Positions 21,540 through 33,350 are shown, counted from the stretch's first letter. The stretch is DNA of 45,000 bases from Cristatella mucedo (GCA_009760855.2 WPIO01000004.1:1257501-1302500); one strand, 5' to 3'. A program made the numbers and translations. The notes: generated by a model from the letters alone, not told the origin.

Positions 21540-21745
21540 AGCAACGGGCTAACGTGATACAATGGTTCAGGTCCTATCGCAGTGGGAGAATCAGGAGAGT
21601 ATATATCAACGGCCAACTATTACCAAGTGAGCCCCTGGGGTGTGGCTAACCCTAGGAATTCTACTTTTGTGCCCTTTCTTCTTTCAATTTACACCCATTC
21701 GCTTGTCGACGTAGTCTCAAAGTATTATCTATTATTATTATTATT
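21540..21745 (+). mobile_element. LINE family B reverse-transcriptase fragment
   Basis: The DNA encodes, with errors, WFRSYRSG and a segment like SVLVPFLLSIYTHSL, corresponding to the RT motif 'WF.SYLS.R...PQGSVLGPLLFSIYT'. It ends at an (ATT)n run at 21733-21755. Confidence 0.6.
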
Positions 21746-21865
21746 ATTATTATCTATTATCTATGCTTTCAATTGTGCTCAGATGAAAAATAGGATTCCC
21801 CGAGCTTTCATCTTTCCCTAAATTCCAGCACAACACAAGCGATCCCAGCTGTCTTGCTGCTTGTA

Positions 21866-22365
21866 TCTCATTTAGGTCCCTTTATTCTTTAGCTCCAGCT
21901 TAACTATACGATTCGCTGCCCCATCAAGCTAAGCATCGTACCACCCACTTTTCGGAATCAAACTGTTTACCTATACCTCGTACGAAACCTCAAATCCTTT
22001 AGAGACCGTGCCATTGGTTCGCATGTTCCCAAAGCCTGGAACTCACTCACGACTTGCGTCACGACATCCCCTGGCTTGACCACGTTTAAAAAGAAATAAA
22101 AATACCCCCATTTATCACAGCATTTGGTGGGTCCCTGGGATCCATTCTTTATGTTTTTATGTGTGCTGACCCTATGCATGCTGCCACTAACTACACTTGC
22201 ACGCTGACCCTGTGCATGTCACCCCTAATCACGCTATTCTTGTTGTGTATTGACCGTGCTTCCATTAACCATTCGATCGTGCTTCCTTTGCACAAAATAT
22301 AAAGTACCTAGAAAGAGATTGAGTTCTCCAAGGGCACTATATCAAGTGTGTTATTATTATAATTG
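21866..22365 (+). mobile_element. LINE family B 3' fragment
   Basis: It carries TTTAGGTCCCTTTATTC, then SLDHVKPG-like frames, and the UTR words GGTGGGTCCCTGGGATCC and TGCTGCCACTAACTACACT. The tail is AAAGTACCTAGAAAGAGATT and TTATTATTAT. Confidence 0.78.
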
Positions 22366-22369
22366 CATA

Positions 22370-23150
22370 GCTGACATCGGAGTGTAGATGACAGCAAGCC
22401 TTTTCAAGATTAAACGACGATACAACTAACTCAATAGTTCTGTATAATTAAAGTTTAAGAAAAATCGGAGCCTACTCATCCACAGTGGTTTGGAAAAAAT
22501 CTCCTACTGAGTTCCATACATAATGCGGATTAGCTCCTGTTGCTATGGGAAATGTATGCCATCGCTCAGATGGCCTAGGCCTCACGAAAAGAAAATGGCA
22601 TAGCCAGAACCTCTTACCACAATTCTGGAAAAACATGCACAAGATCAAAACTTAATTACGTCAACAGGGGCACTAGGACTAATCTGGGTCACGTTAATTC
22701 ACCATAGCTAAGGCTAAGTTTAGCTTCTCTAAGAATCGGATGACCGGAGGGACTTCCTCCAGTTTACCCTATTTTCGCGTCTATCAAAATGACTAGTAGA
22801 AGTCCAGATTGAATCGTATATCAAAACCTGATATTTCTACTCAAGTTTTGATCAAATCACCTCGCAGACCCGGTTCTGGTGCTAGGGTGCCACAAAAGTG
22901 AAAAATAATGACTCACGAGAATGGTCTCAGCTTGATCTCTCCTCAGCTTTGTTACGCTGTCAAACATGAAGACCTTGAGCACCCATTTTCTATCCCAGGC
23001 TTCCCGTACACTAAATTCAACCAACTAGGGTCCCAGCAAAGTGATATGATTCAGACAGTAGATGTTCAGAACCTAGGTTTTCCTAATATATTGCATCCCC
23101 GTGTCTGTACCTCGGCTAAGCCGCACAGGCCTCAGTAGGTGCTACGCTGG
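22370..23150. other. Degraded intron sequence, probable LINE remains
   Basis: A stretch near 22740-22860 loosely follows the LINE B text at 16740-16870 (CTATCAAAATGACTAGTAG; GATTGAATCGTATATCAAAA). The rest is too eroded to assign. Confidence 0.4.
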
Positions 23151-23154
23151 AAAA

Positions 23155-24260
23155 GTACATGTAGCGAACTGCAAAGCGGCTTTTGACGCTCCTTGTGTAG
23201 CCAACAGACTTAGTCTCACGCAATAAAGAGAAAGTAAGAGGCACAGCTGAGTCAGGACGGCCGTCGAGAAAGTGAGCAGCATTGAAGTATAAGCTCAGCA
23301 AGGCTAAAAAGGAAGTGCCAACGGCAACATCAAGAGCTAAGATAAGATGTCTAAAAATGCCTAAAAATGTATAAGTCAGTTCAACAGCCTAGCGCAGGAT
23401 AGTTTTTTCCGCCGCTCATTGCCTTTAAGCTTACAAGTGGAGCGGCTAATTTATTGTCCGTAGAAGACCTGAGGGCAAGAGAACGCTGCAACTGGTGCAG
23501 TAGTTCAGCTAAGAGTGAATGAGCTAAGCCAAGGTAGGCCTTGTGAGTACAAGTAACAATTTCGCTCGGTTCTGTTGATTAACCGGATTCCATTACGGCT
23601 TCTTCTGTATAGGACGAAGGGCTAAACCTTTCAAACTTGTGAAATGGCCTTACTGCCAAATTCATCACCAGCTACAGAGACTTAATAGCTTTTTCTGTTG
23701 CCAGGTCAAAACAAAATATCGGTGGTTGAGCCTAGGACAGAGCCAAGGAGCTAGTTATTTTTTTTTTAGCAAGCTCTAATCTTAGAAATCGGACGTGGTG
23801 GATAGCTGTGTTTAGCAGTCTTTTTAATGAAAATTTCAAACTTTAAGCTTTCATCAAAGAGGACACCTACATTCCGAACAAATTTGGATGAGCTCACAGC
23901 TGGATCAGCAATTAGAGTAGTGGCGTCTCATAGTCCAGATGCAGGATTCGGGTGTCCTGTGAGTAGAAGTTCAGCTTTATCATCGTTTAGATTTCAAAAA
24001 TAATCTGCCATGCAGGATAAAATGTCTGCAATGCAAGCTGTAAGTTTATCAGTTGCTGTATTGGATGTCGAAGGTTTAAATAAAAAATACAGCTGGGTAT
24101 TGTGGGCATAGAAGTGAGCCGATACCGTGGGCTCGAATCGTCGCTTTCACCGGTGGAGCAGTTTAAATGGAGAGTAGCACCGGGAGCAGCAGGACCGAGA
24201 ACGGGCCACTGAGAACCTCCACAGGTGACCGGTCTGCAGGATGAGACATCATCGTTCAAA
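23155..24260 (-). mobile_element. LINE family A, second copy (degenerate)
   Basis: It matches the family A copy at 1350-2420 in order: GTAGCCAACAGACTTAGTCT near 23201, CTAATTTATTGTCCG near 23446, GATCAGCAATTAGAGTAGTG near 23905, and an eroded VTCGG...VLGP segment near 24200. Many stops and indels are present. Confidence 0.72.
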
Positions 24261-24795
24261 GTATAGGATATCGAAGCTATTTCATTTTAGGTCTTCTTCT
24301 TTGCATGATTTACGTTGTCATTTTTGCAAATACAATAGACAATAAATAACTCTTTCGGCTCTAGTTTGCATGCAGACGTCTCCCAACTGTCTCGCGGCTT
24401 CTCGCAGATCTCCCACAGCTGTGATTGAGGTTTGGATCTTTCCCTGGCTTCCAACGTCTCTCACACACTCCCATCTTCCCGGAAGCGACTCAGCAGTCAG
24501 CTCTAGTATTCAGACTTGCATCATCGCAATTGCAATTTCTAAAACTGATTGACGGAAACATAATATTAACGGCTACGAGATAGTCTAGTATCACTTAAAA
24601 AGTGCAACGCTTGAAGAGAATTAAAAACCTATTTCTCCTAAGATGGGCTAGTCCAGCATGTTTTCTATAGCCTCAGAACGAAATCTGGATGCCCGATCCA
24701 CGGTAATCTTAGCAGACGACCAAATCAGGTCTAAATTACAGTCTGTCTACTTTCAGAAGTGGTATTTCAGAAAATGTGGAAAATGATAAAAGATA
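24261..24795. other. Intron sequence without recognised features
   Basis: No conserved frame, terminal repeat or tail is visible. The small plus-strand frame at 24370-24552 has no family signature. Confidence 0.4.
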
Positions 24796-24799
24796 CCAT

Positions 24800-25165
24800 A
24801 GCCTAATCTGCAGCTAGGCTGGTCTGCTGTAAACGTTGAAACTACGACTTAAAACATACCCTAAGGTTTTCCTACTGGCTCCCTATCAAGCAGCCTATCA
24901 ACTTTGCAGCTCTGGTGCTTATGTTTAGGTCCCTTCTTTGTCACCCGACAATCTACCTGAAGTAATTCGCAATCATACTTACCATCGGTCCACTAGTTCC
25001 TCTGACCCTAATTGATCTCTAACAATCCTTAAATCTCTTGAAGACAGTGCCTCCAGTTCCTTCCTATGCTCATAAAGCCTAATAGTCACTACCGACTGGC
25101 ATCACGCTCTCTCCTGATTTACAAACTTTGAAAAAACAGCTACAACTTACATGCTGCGCAACACA
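24800..25165 (+). mobile_element. Old LINE family B 3' fragment
   Basis: It follows LINE B in order with many changes: CTGCAGCTAGGCTGGTCTGC, CTACTGGCTCCCTATCAAGC, GTTTAGGTCCCTTCTTTG, and CACGCTCTCTCCTGATTTAC. No tail is preserved. Confidence 0.5.
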
Positions 25166-25547
25166 TTTCCTATTAATGTGAAATGTCTTTTGAGTGCTTT
25201 TGAATGATCCCTTTGTGCTTTTCTTAAGTAACCAAACAGACAGGCTATCTTTCCAGACTAGGCAATGCGCATAGACAAAATATATAGTTCATAGATTCAT
25301 TTTAGCTCCTAGGGCATTCTGAAAATAAATGTTTGCTTAACCATCATAGGTATAATTATTGTTAATTTTCTAGGTTGTACGAGACGTGAAACCGATGGAG
25401 GTGGTTGCGTACAACTGGTAGTGCTTTAAGTGTCGAAAAAGTCAAGGAAATTATGCATAGCTTTTAAATCTCATGAAGGCCGACAACAAAGATAAGTTCT
25501 AATTTTATGGATTAACAGTTGATGCATTAGTGTACTTGTATGTATGC

Positions 25548-25548
<1 letters not shown>

Positions 25549-25618
<70 letters not shown>

Positions 25619-25655
25619 CGTGTGTGTGTGCGTGAGTGGGTGTGTGTGTGTGTGC
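25549..25655. repeat. Compound (TA)n-(TG)n microsatellite
   Basis: About 22 bp of (TA)n followed by about 85 bp of (TG)n with CG/GAG interruptions, in the intron between Q and R. Confidence 0.92.
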
Positions 25656-26199
25656 GTATGTTTATAAACGTATATATGTATCCTTACTTCCTTAAGGCTT
25701 GATGTGTCAACGGTTGTGAGACGAAACCTTCTAGTAAAGATTCCTCATTCAAATATGTGAACCCATCTCACAGTAGAGTTATTAATTCTAAACCCATTCA
25801 CCTTAATCCCCTCACAGGTCCGAATCTCAGCCCCTGGCTAGAATTAATGATCTCTAGAACTTCAAGGATTATTCTTCGCTTTGGCGAAGAATTCAGTTGG
25901 GGCTCAGATTTATACTTTTCCAGGTCATTAGGCAGAATGTCTCGGAAACTAGAGGCTCAAGGCTGCTGTTTTATATGATGGTACATCAGTGACATGTTGA
26001 ATTCATCAAGCCGACCCAAACTGATATAGAACTGTTGCAGCACATCTATCTTGAAGACGTATTAGTACGTAAGTCAAGGTTATGTACGACGTGGACGTTT
26101 ATGCCAGAACGTGCAGCATCTAGCCAATATGTGTCCACGATCCAGAATGTCCCGCACAGGATATCTGCGGTTTCAGTGTAAGGGCAAAGCATGCCACTT

Positions 26200-26277
26200 G
26201 TATACAAATTGTACACAAATAAAAAGTGCTTGAAAGCTGTATACAAATTGTACACAAATAAAAAGTGCTTGAAAGCT
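26200..26277. repeat. Perfect 39-bp tandem duplication
   Basis: A 39-bp block beginning GTATACAAATTGTACACAAA and ending GTGCTTGAAAGCT occurs twice with no differences, at 26200-26238 and 26239-26277. Confidence 0.95.
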
Positions 26278-26504
26278 GGGGAAAAAAGCATCGAGCCATT
26301 TTTCAACGGACGGCCTACGATTGCCTTTTTGGGCACCAAGTGTGCACGCTCACTGATCAGGGCAGGCCTCCGACTTACAGCCTTACGAGTGGGTGGCTGA
26401 GCAGAGCGTCTTGCATGGCACTCAAGCTGTTGGTCTGCCGCATACGTAAAGTGCTCGGATAGACATTTTGCCCTCTGTGGGCACTATGCCCACGTATTAT
26501 TGTT

Positions 26505-26644
<140 letters not shown>

Positions 26645-26922
26645 TGAAGTGTATGCAGTCGTATACATATATATATATAATTGAATTTTATATGAAGTGA
26701 GTTATAGGCTCCAAGCTTCATCAAATGTTCGTAGACCGATTTCCCAGGATTAATTCTTCACCCATGTTCTCATTTTCTGAATGGTTTGGTCTTAATCGGT
26801 AGGGTTTTGAAGGGATTTTATTTTTTCTCCGTGCTGCACTATTTACGAAATTATTGAAATGTCTTGAAGCTCTAATCACAGTTTCAGCGAATTCTGAAAA
26901 TTCTCCCCTTGTAAGAGTGGTA

Positions 26923-27066
26923 TAATAATAATAATAATAACACACTCAATTTAGTGCCCTCGGAGAACCAGAAGAGAATCTTTTCAAAGGCATTTCACAT
27001 TTGCCACAAAGGAAGCACGATCGAATGGTTAGTCGAAGTGTGTTCAATCAACAGCAGGAGCAACAT
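26923..27066 (-). mobile_element. LINE family B tail fragment
   Basis: (AAT)n at 26923-26940 precedes CACTCAATTTAGTGCCCTCG and CATTTCACATTTGCCAC, an eroded LINE B tail on the minus strand. It ends where the next copy's (AAT)n begins. Confidence 0.7.
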
Positions 27067-27895
27067 GATAATAATAATAATTATAATAATAATAATGTAG
27101 TTGATAAAGCGCCCTCAGAGAACTTAATCTCTTTCTAAACGCTTTACATTTGCTGCAAAGGGAAAGGGAAATGCAATTGAATAAGGGTGAAATGCCCAGG
27201 GTCAGAATACAAGTATGGTTAGTGGCAGCATGCACTGTCAGTACGAATGAGCGCATAACAAACAAATCCCAGGGATCCACTAAATGCTGTGATAAATAGA
27301 CGAGTTCTTAGTTTCCTTTTAAATGTGGACTAGTCAGGAGATGTCGTGACGCAATTCGGGAGTGAGTTCCAAGCTTTGGGAGCGCCCGAGCTAAAGGCAC
27401 GGTCTCCAAAGGATTGAGGTTTGCATGAGGTATAGGTGAACAGTTAGATTCCAATAAGAGGGTGGTACTATGTTTTGCCTGGTGGGGCAGTGGATCTGAT
27501 AGGCAAACCAGAGCCAAAGAAGGAAATGACCTAATAGGGATCTATACAACTGAAGTCGATGCATTGCTTGACTGGTAGCCAGTCCAGGCTAGCGAGAAGT
27601 GGTGAGATGTGGAAACTGCGGTGCTCACGACAGACAAGCCTAGCTGAAGAGTTTTTCGCCAGCTGTAAGCGCTTAATTGCACAGGCTAGTGGACCAGCAA
27701 TCAATGAGTTACAGAAGTCCAGACGGGTTGTCACAAATGCATGAACCAATTTAGACGTGGCATCCCTGTTTAAATAAGCCAACCTTTTTAGCAAAGCTGT
27801 GCTGCTGAAAGTAGGCAAGCTTGGCTTCAGATCTGATGCGGTCGTCCAACGAGAGGTCACTTTGGAATATGAAATCTAGATTTCTGATGCCAAAT
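27067..27895 (-). mobile_element. LINE family B 3' fragment
   Basis: The tail (AAT)n at 27067-27097 is followed by GATAAAGCGCCCTCAGAGAA. Minus-strand frames include KLVHAFVTTRLDFCNSLIAG, LLASLDWLPVKQCIDF and, after a gap, PKLGTHSRIA-type text out of frame. It is one of the longest LINE B pieces here, but broken by frameshifts. Confidence 0.82.
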
Positions 27896-28189
27896 TGAAA
27901 TTAATGATCGGATAAAGCTCTCCGGACACTATGAATCACTAAAGTATGAATGCAAGCAGGATATTTGGCTAAATATATTCTTAAGTATATGCAAAAAGAG
28001 GACTGCATCCACACAAATTTCCTAAGTTGAACCTAAAGCTATCAAATACTAGCGAAGATCATGAATAAGTGCAAGAAAGAAACATACAATTTCTTGCAGT
28101 TCGTATAAACAGCTTTTCAGGTATTCTGTAAACTGCACGTTTTTATACTTGCTAGCCACCGAACTGTAAAGATTGATGCGGAACCTAAT

Positions 28190-28290
28190 AATAATAATAA
28201 TAATACTTTTGTATAACGCCCTCAGAGAGCCCAATCTCTTTCTAGGCACTTACAATATGCTGTAAAGGAGGCACGATCAAGGGTCAATGG
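28190..28290 (-). mobile_element. LINE family B tail fragment
   Basis: (AAT)n at about 28187-28205, then ATAACGCCCTCAGAGAGCCC and CTCTTTCTAGGCACTTACA. Only the tail remains. Confidence 0.65.
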
Positions 28291-28727
28291 TAATATTCAC
28301 CATATCACCTAGCCTACCTCGGTCAAGGTGATGTGCTGGTAACCTGACAGAGTAATTAATCGCCCAAGGGTTCGTCAGGGTTCAGGATCTGTCATCAATA
28401 GTTTCTACTAAACCAAGAGCGGAATTTCAAGACCTCTGACTAACGAAAAGTATCATAGACATACTAGAGCAAGTACAGTTCACTCTGCCGCCTTCAAAGG
28501 TTGGCTCCAGTCAGCACCACAGTCAGGTGATGTGCAACCGTAATATATTCTTAGCCAGTCGGCTTGCTTCTTCCATCTCACTCTCGGGAGTCTCTGCAGA
28601 CGTAGAGCTGTGCTTTTTGGCGGGAGCGGTGGCAGCTCAGCAACTTGAAGCTTGGGCCCGCGCTGAACTAGCAGGCGAAAGAGAATTGGGGCCGCCATCG
28701 CGGTGACAAGCAGGCTAGTAAACGTAC

Positions 28728-28982
28728 CATCCTCCGTATCATGATGATTTTCGGTCCTATTTGCTTGTACACGAAGAACATCTGCGAGCATCGGATGATG
28801 AAAAAGCTGAGCGAGACCACGTAGGCCATCCGGACGTATTCGAATGAGACGCCATTCAAGTGAAAGCGCATTATGACAGACACTAAAAATAGGCTGTACA
28901 TGACCAAGTCCATCTTATTCCAGTCGTTACTCCACCACATTTCCACTTTGTATTTGACAGAGGTGCCGGATCGGGAGGCAAC
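28728..28982 (-). CDS. TRPM channel exon Q (S3, S4 and S4-S5 linker)
   Basis: Encodes residues 873-957. S3 starts at WNKMDLVMYSLFLVSVIMR; the N and D of WNKMD (codons 28919-28917 and 28910-28908) match the Ca2+-binding N869 and D872 of human TRPM2. S4 is followed by the nearly invariant linker IGPKIIMIRRM. The acceptor ttttgttcag and donor ATG|GTACGT are good. An intron of 8.4 kb full of retroelements follows. Confidence 0.96.
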
Positions 28983-29604
28983 CTGAACAAAATTCAAGCG
29001 ACGATTGTGGCCGTTGATAAGCCTAGCTAATCGATTCGAGCAGTCGTAGCTATCCTCCCGGATCGACTGGCTTCAATGCAATGCCCCGTAGCTTATTGAC
29101 ACTCTATTCGGTTCTCTTAATGGATTCCGATGATGGCGAGGCAATATACATCGATGCTACCTTCAGCTTTGAAGCAGTTATCTTAAAATCAACGTGGACA
29201 TGGAAAAACAGCCGATCCGTAATCCGTTGATGGATTACAAAGAAAGTGAAGTTGGGTGGCTGCAGGACTCTTGAAAAGTTGCTTAATGGAAGACGAAGTG
29301 TACCTTAACAAAGCAGCATCATAATTAATCGGCTCTTAAATCTGAGAGAGAGAGCGAGTTAGAATCTTAATAATAGAAAACTACAATAGATTTTAGTAGT
29401 TCACTGATTAATCCGAGTCTCTTACTAGAAACATGACACATGCTCAAGATTGAACGGCTTTAGGAAGCTAATAAATATCTAAATACTGACATATTGAACT
29501 AAAACAAACTTTCGCCATGAAAAAGAGGTATCTCGAACGAGGAATGACTGAAAATACTCGGGTCAGACCAAACTAAATGCCAACGTAGGAAGGCACTAGT
29601 CATT
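28983..29604. other. Intron between P and Q, right of Q: no feature recognised
   Basis: No retroelement words or coding frame are recognisable. A short GAGAGAGAGCGAG run occurs at about 29345. Confidence 0.4.
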
Positions 29605-29607
29605 CGG

Positions 29608-29745
29608 GCTGGTTTGGCCCAGTGGTTAAGGTGCTCGCTAAGACCAAGGTCTGGCCGAGGTCGTGGGCTCGAGCCCCATAGCATATTTGAAGCGCCTGAA
29701 CAGAGATATCTTAGGGCGTTATAAAAATGAATTACATTTAATTAT
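29608..29745 (+). mobile_element. tRNA-headed SINE, best copy
   Basis: The head has an A box TGGCCCAGTGGTTAAGG and a B box GGGCTCGAGCCCC about 45 bp apart. The tail reads GAAGCGCCTGAACAGAGAT and then TTAGGGCGTTATAAAAATGA, paralleling the hairpin of the LINE B tail. It ends in an AT-rich run. Confidence 0.82.
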
Positions 29746-30057
29746 ATATTCATCACATTCTACAGGGCCGCGAGATTTAAGCTAGTGTCTTACTCTTGGT
29801 TAGGTCTCGTGTGACTTTTTTGAAATCCAAACGGCAATTGATAGCAAGCAGCATCAATCTACGGCTTATGAAAAAGAATGCTGCTATAGGCCTGGTTCAG
29901 TAAGAGGGAGAGCCAAGGACATAGTTGCAAAAATGACCGTTAAGGACCTAAACGGCACAAAAACACAGCAATACTGCTCATGAGCTGCGACACCAATAAA
30001 CATTTTAATAATGAAATATGACATTTGCCCAGTGCCCTACGAGAGCAAGAAAAGACT

Positions 30058-30595
30058 CAGGTTTTGTCCCTCACTTTTAGGTCCCTTCATTCTATGACTC
30101 CAGCCTATCTGTCAGATATACTACCCCATCAGGCTAAGCATCGTACCACCCGCTTTTCGGAATCCAACAGTCTAGAAATACCTCATACAAACCTTAAATC
30201 CTTTGGAGACCGTGCATTTAGCTCGTATGCTCCCAAAGCCTGGAACTCCCTCCCGACCTGCGTCAGAACATCCCCTGACCAGACCACATTTAAAAGGAAC
30301 CTAAAAACACACCTATTTAGGACAGCATTTAGTGGGTCCCTGTGATTCGTCCTTGATGTGCTTATGCGTGCTGACACTGTGCATACTGCCACTAACCACA
30401 TTTGCATGCTGACCCTGTGCATGTCACCCCTAACCATATTATTCATTTCGTTTGTTTTTTCAAGCATGATTTTACTTACCATTCAATTGCATTTCACTTT
30501 ACAGCAAATGTAAAGCGCCTAGAAAGAGATTAAGTTCTCTGAGGGGCGCTTTATCAAGTGAATTATTATTATTATTATTATTATTACTCAGGAGT
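30058..30595 (+). mobile_element. LINE family B 3' end, best-preserved copy
   Basis: The plus strand encodes TFRSLHSMTPAYLSDILPHQ, then SYAPKAWNSLPTCVRTSPDQ and TAFSGSL with its stop. The 3' UTR runs to TGTAAAGCGCCTAGAAAGAG, ATTAAGTTCTCTGAGGGGCG, CTTTATCAAGTGAATTATT and a pure (ATT)n. I use it as the reference copy for this family. Confidence 0.9.
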
Positions 30596-30599
30596 TAGA

Positions 30600-31096
30600 A
30601 AAAATACTTTCTGTAGTGTATAGCAAAGTGATTTTTAGCCCGCAGAGTACTGGCTGAAGCTTGAGAAAGTAGCAACAAATAAAGCAACGCATTTTCGCGA
30701 GTCCCGGGGCTATGTAAAAGCAAAGCTGTAAAACATCGGGACACAGCCACTCCATGTGAGAAAACTAGATCTGCAGCAAACATCGATAGTAAAGATGTAA
30801 TATTAAGAATATAATGAAGTATAAGTAGATGCGACGACGTGACGAGTCGTTTTGATTCAGATGTTTTTTCTTGATTTTTGTTAGGCCGTAGCCTGAGCTA
30901 AGCTTTATAAATGAGTACCAGCACGCTGCTGGATTGTCGCTCTGTCAGTTAAGTTTACTATGAGGAAAGGGGGAAACATACGGCTTTTGGCTGGAGTTGC
31001 GACCGAATGCAATGCATCGATTCCACGCCTGTTAGTCTTTCATCGACGGCTGTTTGCAGCCAAACAGCCGGTCCAAGAGGCATCTAGAGATCGTAC
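30600..31096. other. Intron sequence left of exon P: no feature recognised
   Basis: No coding frame or repeat family is recognisable on either strand. Confidence 0.4.
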
Positions 31097-31240
31097 CTGG
31101 CGAATTTCTTCCATAATAAAGGAGGCACACCAGATCCACGTCAAAATCTCGAAAACTTGTATTCCACTTGAGCTTTCATAAGGAGCCAGCTCGGTCAGAA
31201 CAAATATGCTGTATATCACCAGAAAGGTCAAATAGGAGAA
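31097..31240 (-). CDS. TRPM channel exon P (S1 and S2)
   Basis: Encodes residues 825-872. S1 is FSYLTFLVIYSIFVLTEL; S2 ends WIWCASFIMEEIRQ. In human TRPM2 the S2 residues E843 and Q846 bind Ca2+, and the EEIRQ here supplies both with the correct spacing (codons 31108-31097). The acceptor cattttgcag and donor CAG|GTACGA are good. Confidence 0.95.
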
Positions 31241-31424
31241 CTGCAAAATGTGGACCGTATGGCATCTATACACTACAGGTAATATTTCGGCTGCTTAAGC
31301 TGGTGGTGCGGAGCATCAATTTTACATTCGAAATGTCGCATCAAATTGACACCCGATAGGTCATAATGGGAGCTCGTGGAAATTGGACGACTCGCTGGAG
31401 GAGCAGCAGCAGTGGCGTACTTAC

Positions 31425-31808
31425 TACGTGGTAGATAAACTTGGTCACAGGAGCTCTCAGGAAGTACCGTAGGGCAGTCAAGTACTCGACCTTGTAGGGA
31501 CCGCTCCCCCCAGTCAGGCTGACGGCAAAGTACTTCCCATGCTGCTGTCTTTCCTGCAGCTCCTCCTGAGTAGGAGCGCTGGCGACAAACTGTGCAGTGT
31601 CGCCTTGCGAGGCCGCCGCACGCTTCCCAGTCCCGGCTCCCCTGCCCGGTACGAGAGCAGCGGCGGTGGCGGCGGCACTGTCAGCCGAAGGCTGCAGCAG
31701 CGCCAGGTCGTCGAACTCGCGCTCGTCCGCTCGCGGCTGCGAAGAGCTTTGGCGCACGTAGTACATGAGCGGCACGAATACGAACGGCATGAGCGCCGTG
31801 AGGATGAG
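31425..31808 (-). CDS. TRPM channel exon O (pre-S1 region with low-complexity insertion)
   Basis: Encodes residues 697-824. It opens with the hydrophobic pre-S1 stretch LILTALMPFVFVPLMYYV. A disordered run of about 75 residues rich in Ala, Gly, Ser and Gln follows, then ALRYFLRAPVTKFIYHV, the family's 'F..AP..KF....' entry to S1. The acceptor cgcctgcttgttgcag and donor GTA|GTAAGT are strong. The insertion is encoded by GC-rich DNA and is much longer than I expect for this linker. Confidence 0.9.
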
Positions 31809-32144
31809 CTGCAACAAGCAGGCGACGAAGGCACCGCTGACGTCAGGCACAGCGAGAAGGAGACAAGATGGCTGCGTGCAGCTTAAGATGGCATCCCCTT
31901 AGCTCGAGCTGGCTCTAGAGTTTCGTGCGACTGCGACCCACCCTCAGCACGATGTCACTTTTTCGCATGATGCCTGCAAGAAGCGACCCGGTCGCTATTA
32001 GCAGCGAGCCTGCTATCGCTGCTCTTGCCAGCGGAGCCTGCTGGATCGCCGAGACGTCGCTTGATGCCACGAGCCGGCGTGCAGCGACGAAACGAGATGC
32101 CGGCAGGTATAGACGCCGGAGCTTTGGCCGGACCGCGAGCCCAC

Positions 32145-32370
32145 CTTCCATTCGGACGTGTACACGACCATGTTGCCCTTCCAGATGCGGCTGAGCTTGA
32201 GTTGACACGACATGTGCTGCATGAAGTCCTCGTGCTCTGCGTCGTCTGCGATGCTCATTGCCGTCGCGTGGCCGAGCTCAGGCACCTGCCGCGTGAGGCA
32301 GACGGTGGTCAGCTGCTTGTTCCTCACGTAGCAGTCGTCGAGCACTGCGCACGCGTAGCGCTCGAAAATC
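32145..32370 (-). CDS. TRPM channel exon N (MHR4)
   Basis: Encodes residues 621-696. It contains YACAVLDDCYVRN, LGHATAMSIADDAEHEDFM, and then LSRIWKGNM before TSEWK. This corresponds to TRPM 'A..LLD......A..LL......WG..T.L.LA......F..H...Q..L...W.G.M....S.WK'. The acceptor tatctctgcag and donor AAG|GTGGGC are good. It feeds directly into the pre-S1 hydrophobic stretch of exon O. Confidence 0.92.
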
Positions 32371-32682
32371 CTGCAGAGATAGGCAGCTGCCGATTCGTCC
32401 ACTGCTCACGTAGGGCATCTGGACAGCCCGGTCCGTCTTCAGCACACTACTGCCGCACGAGATAGTTGCTCGTGCATGCAAGCAACATTTATCGGTGGCG
32501 TATTTCGGCTCTTCTCCGTACACCATACCTACCTGCTTCCCATACCCATTCAGGGTTTTCTGCATTCTGCTAAAATAAATAATAACAATGACAAAATGAT
32601 AACAACAGAAGTAAGACATTTTTCACTTGATCTATGAGAACCGAATCTCTTTCTATGGTGTAGAATACAAAATGAATGTAAA

Positions 32683-32825
32683 TATAATTCATTTGTATAG
32701 CGCCCTAAGAGAACTAAGCCTCTATTCAGGCGCCTCACACATGCGTAGGTGCTTGAGCCCACGACTTCGGAGAGACCTTGGTCGGGGCGAGCGCCTTAAC
32801 CATTGGGCCAAAGCAGCGCGGCCTA
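32683..32825 (-). mobile_element. tRNA-headed SINE
   Basis: On the minus strand the head reads TTTGGCCCAATGGTTAAGG, CGCTCGCCCCGACCAAGG and GTCGTGGGCTCAAGCACC. The tail has GAGGCGCCTGAATAGAGG and CTTAGGGCGCTATACAAATG. Confidence 0.82.
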
Positions 32826-33059
32826 TAAAGGAAATGTATCGATTTCTTAGTGATCACATGCACAGTTTCACCAAGGATAAGTGCACAGGGGCTAATTCAC
32901 ACGGATCCAGAAAATGGTGCGCTGAACGAACATTTTCAGCTTCCGTTTCAGCTTTCAGCTTTCCGTTTCCGCCACCGGTCAGAGAATGCCACGACTTGCG
33001 TCGGGAGTCCGCACCAGATGTTTTAAGCATGTGAAATGAACATACGATCTAAGCACATG

Positions 33060-33350
33060 AAATGAAGATACGATCTCTAAAGATTGATCGGAGTGACGAC
33101 TATGCGACTGTACTCATACGAGGTGTTCCAATATTGCTGATACCTGATCTGGAAGAAGTTTCCTTAGGTAAGCTGGAGAAAAAATTACGAAAGCATCTAG
33201 AAAAAACCGGAAGTGCCGGTGAGCCAGTGCAGGCTGGTAGGAAGTGATGCAATGTGGCAGTCGCAACGCTTACGAAGGAACAGCCTTGCTTCAGAGCCCT
33301 GCAACACGTCTAAGCACCTACTTGCGAAGGCTAGAAAATCTGAGAGAATG
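33060..33350 (-). mobile_element. Old LINE family B fragment
   Basis: The words GTGAGCCAGTGCAGGCTGGT and GCAATGTGGCAGTCGCAACG at 33221-33275 match the minus-strand LINE B text near 18365-18400 and 27575-27620. The left part is eroded and uncertain. Confidence 0.45.

Noticed and set aside
29608-29680. Functional tRNA gene
   Set aside because: A and B boxes are present but the sequence continues into a retroelement-like tail and recurs in diverged copies; it is a SINE head.
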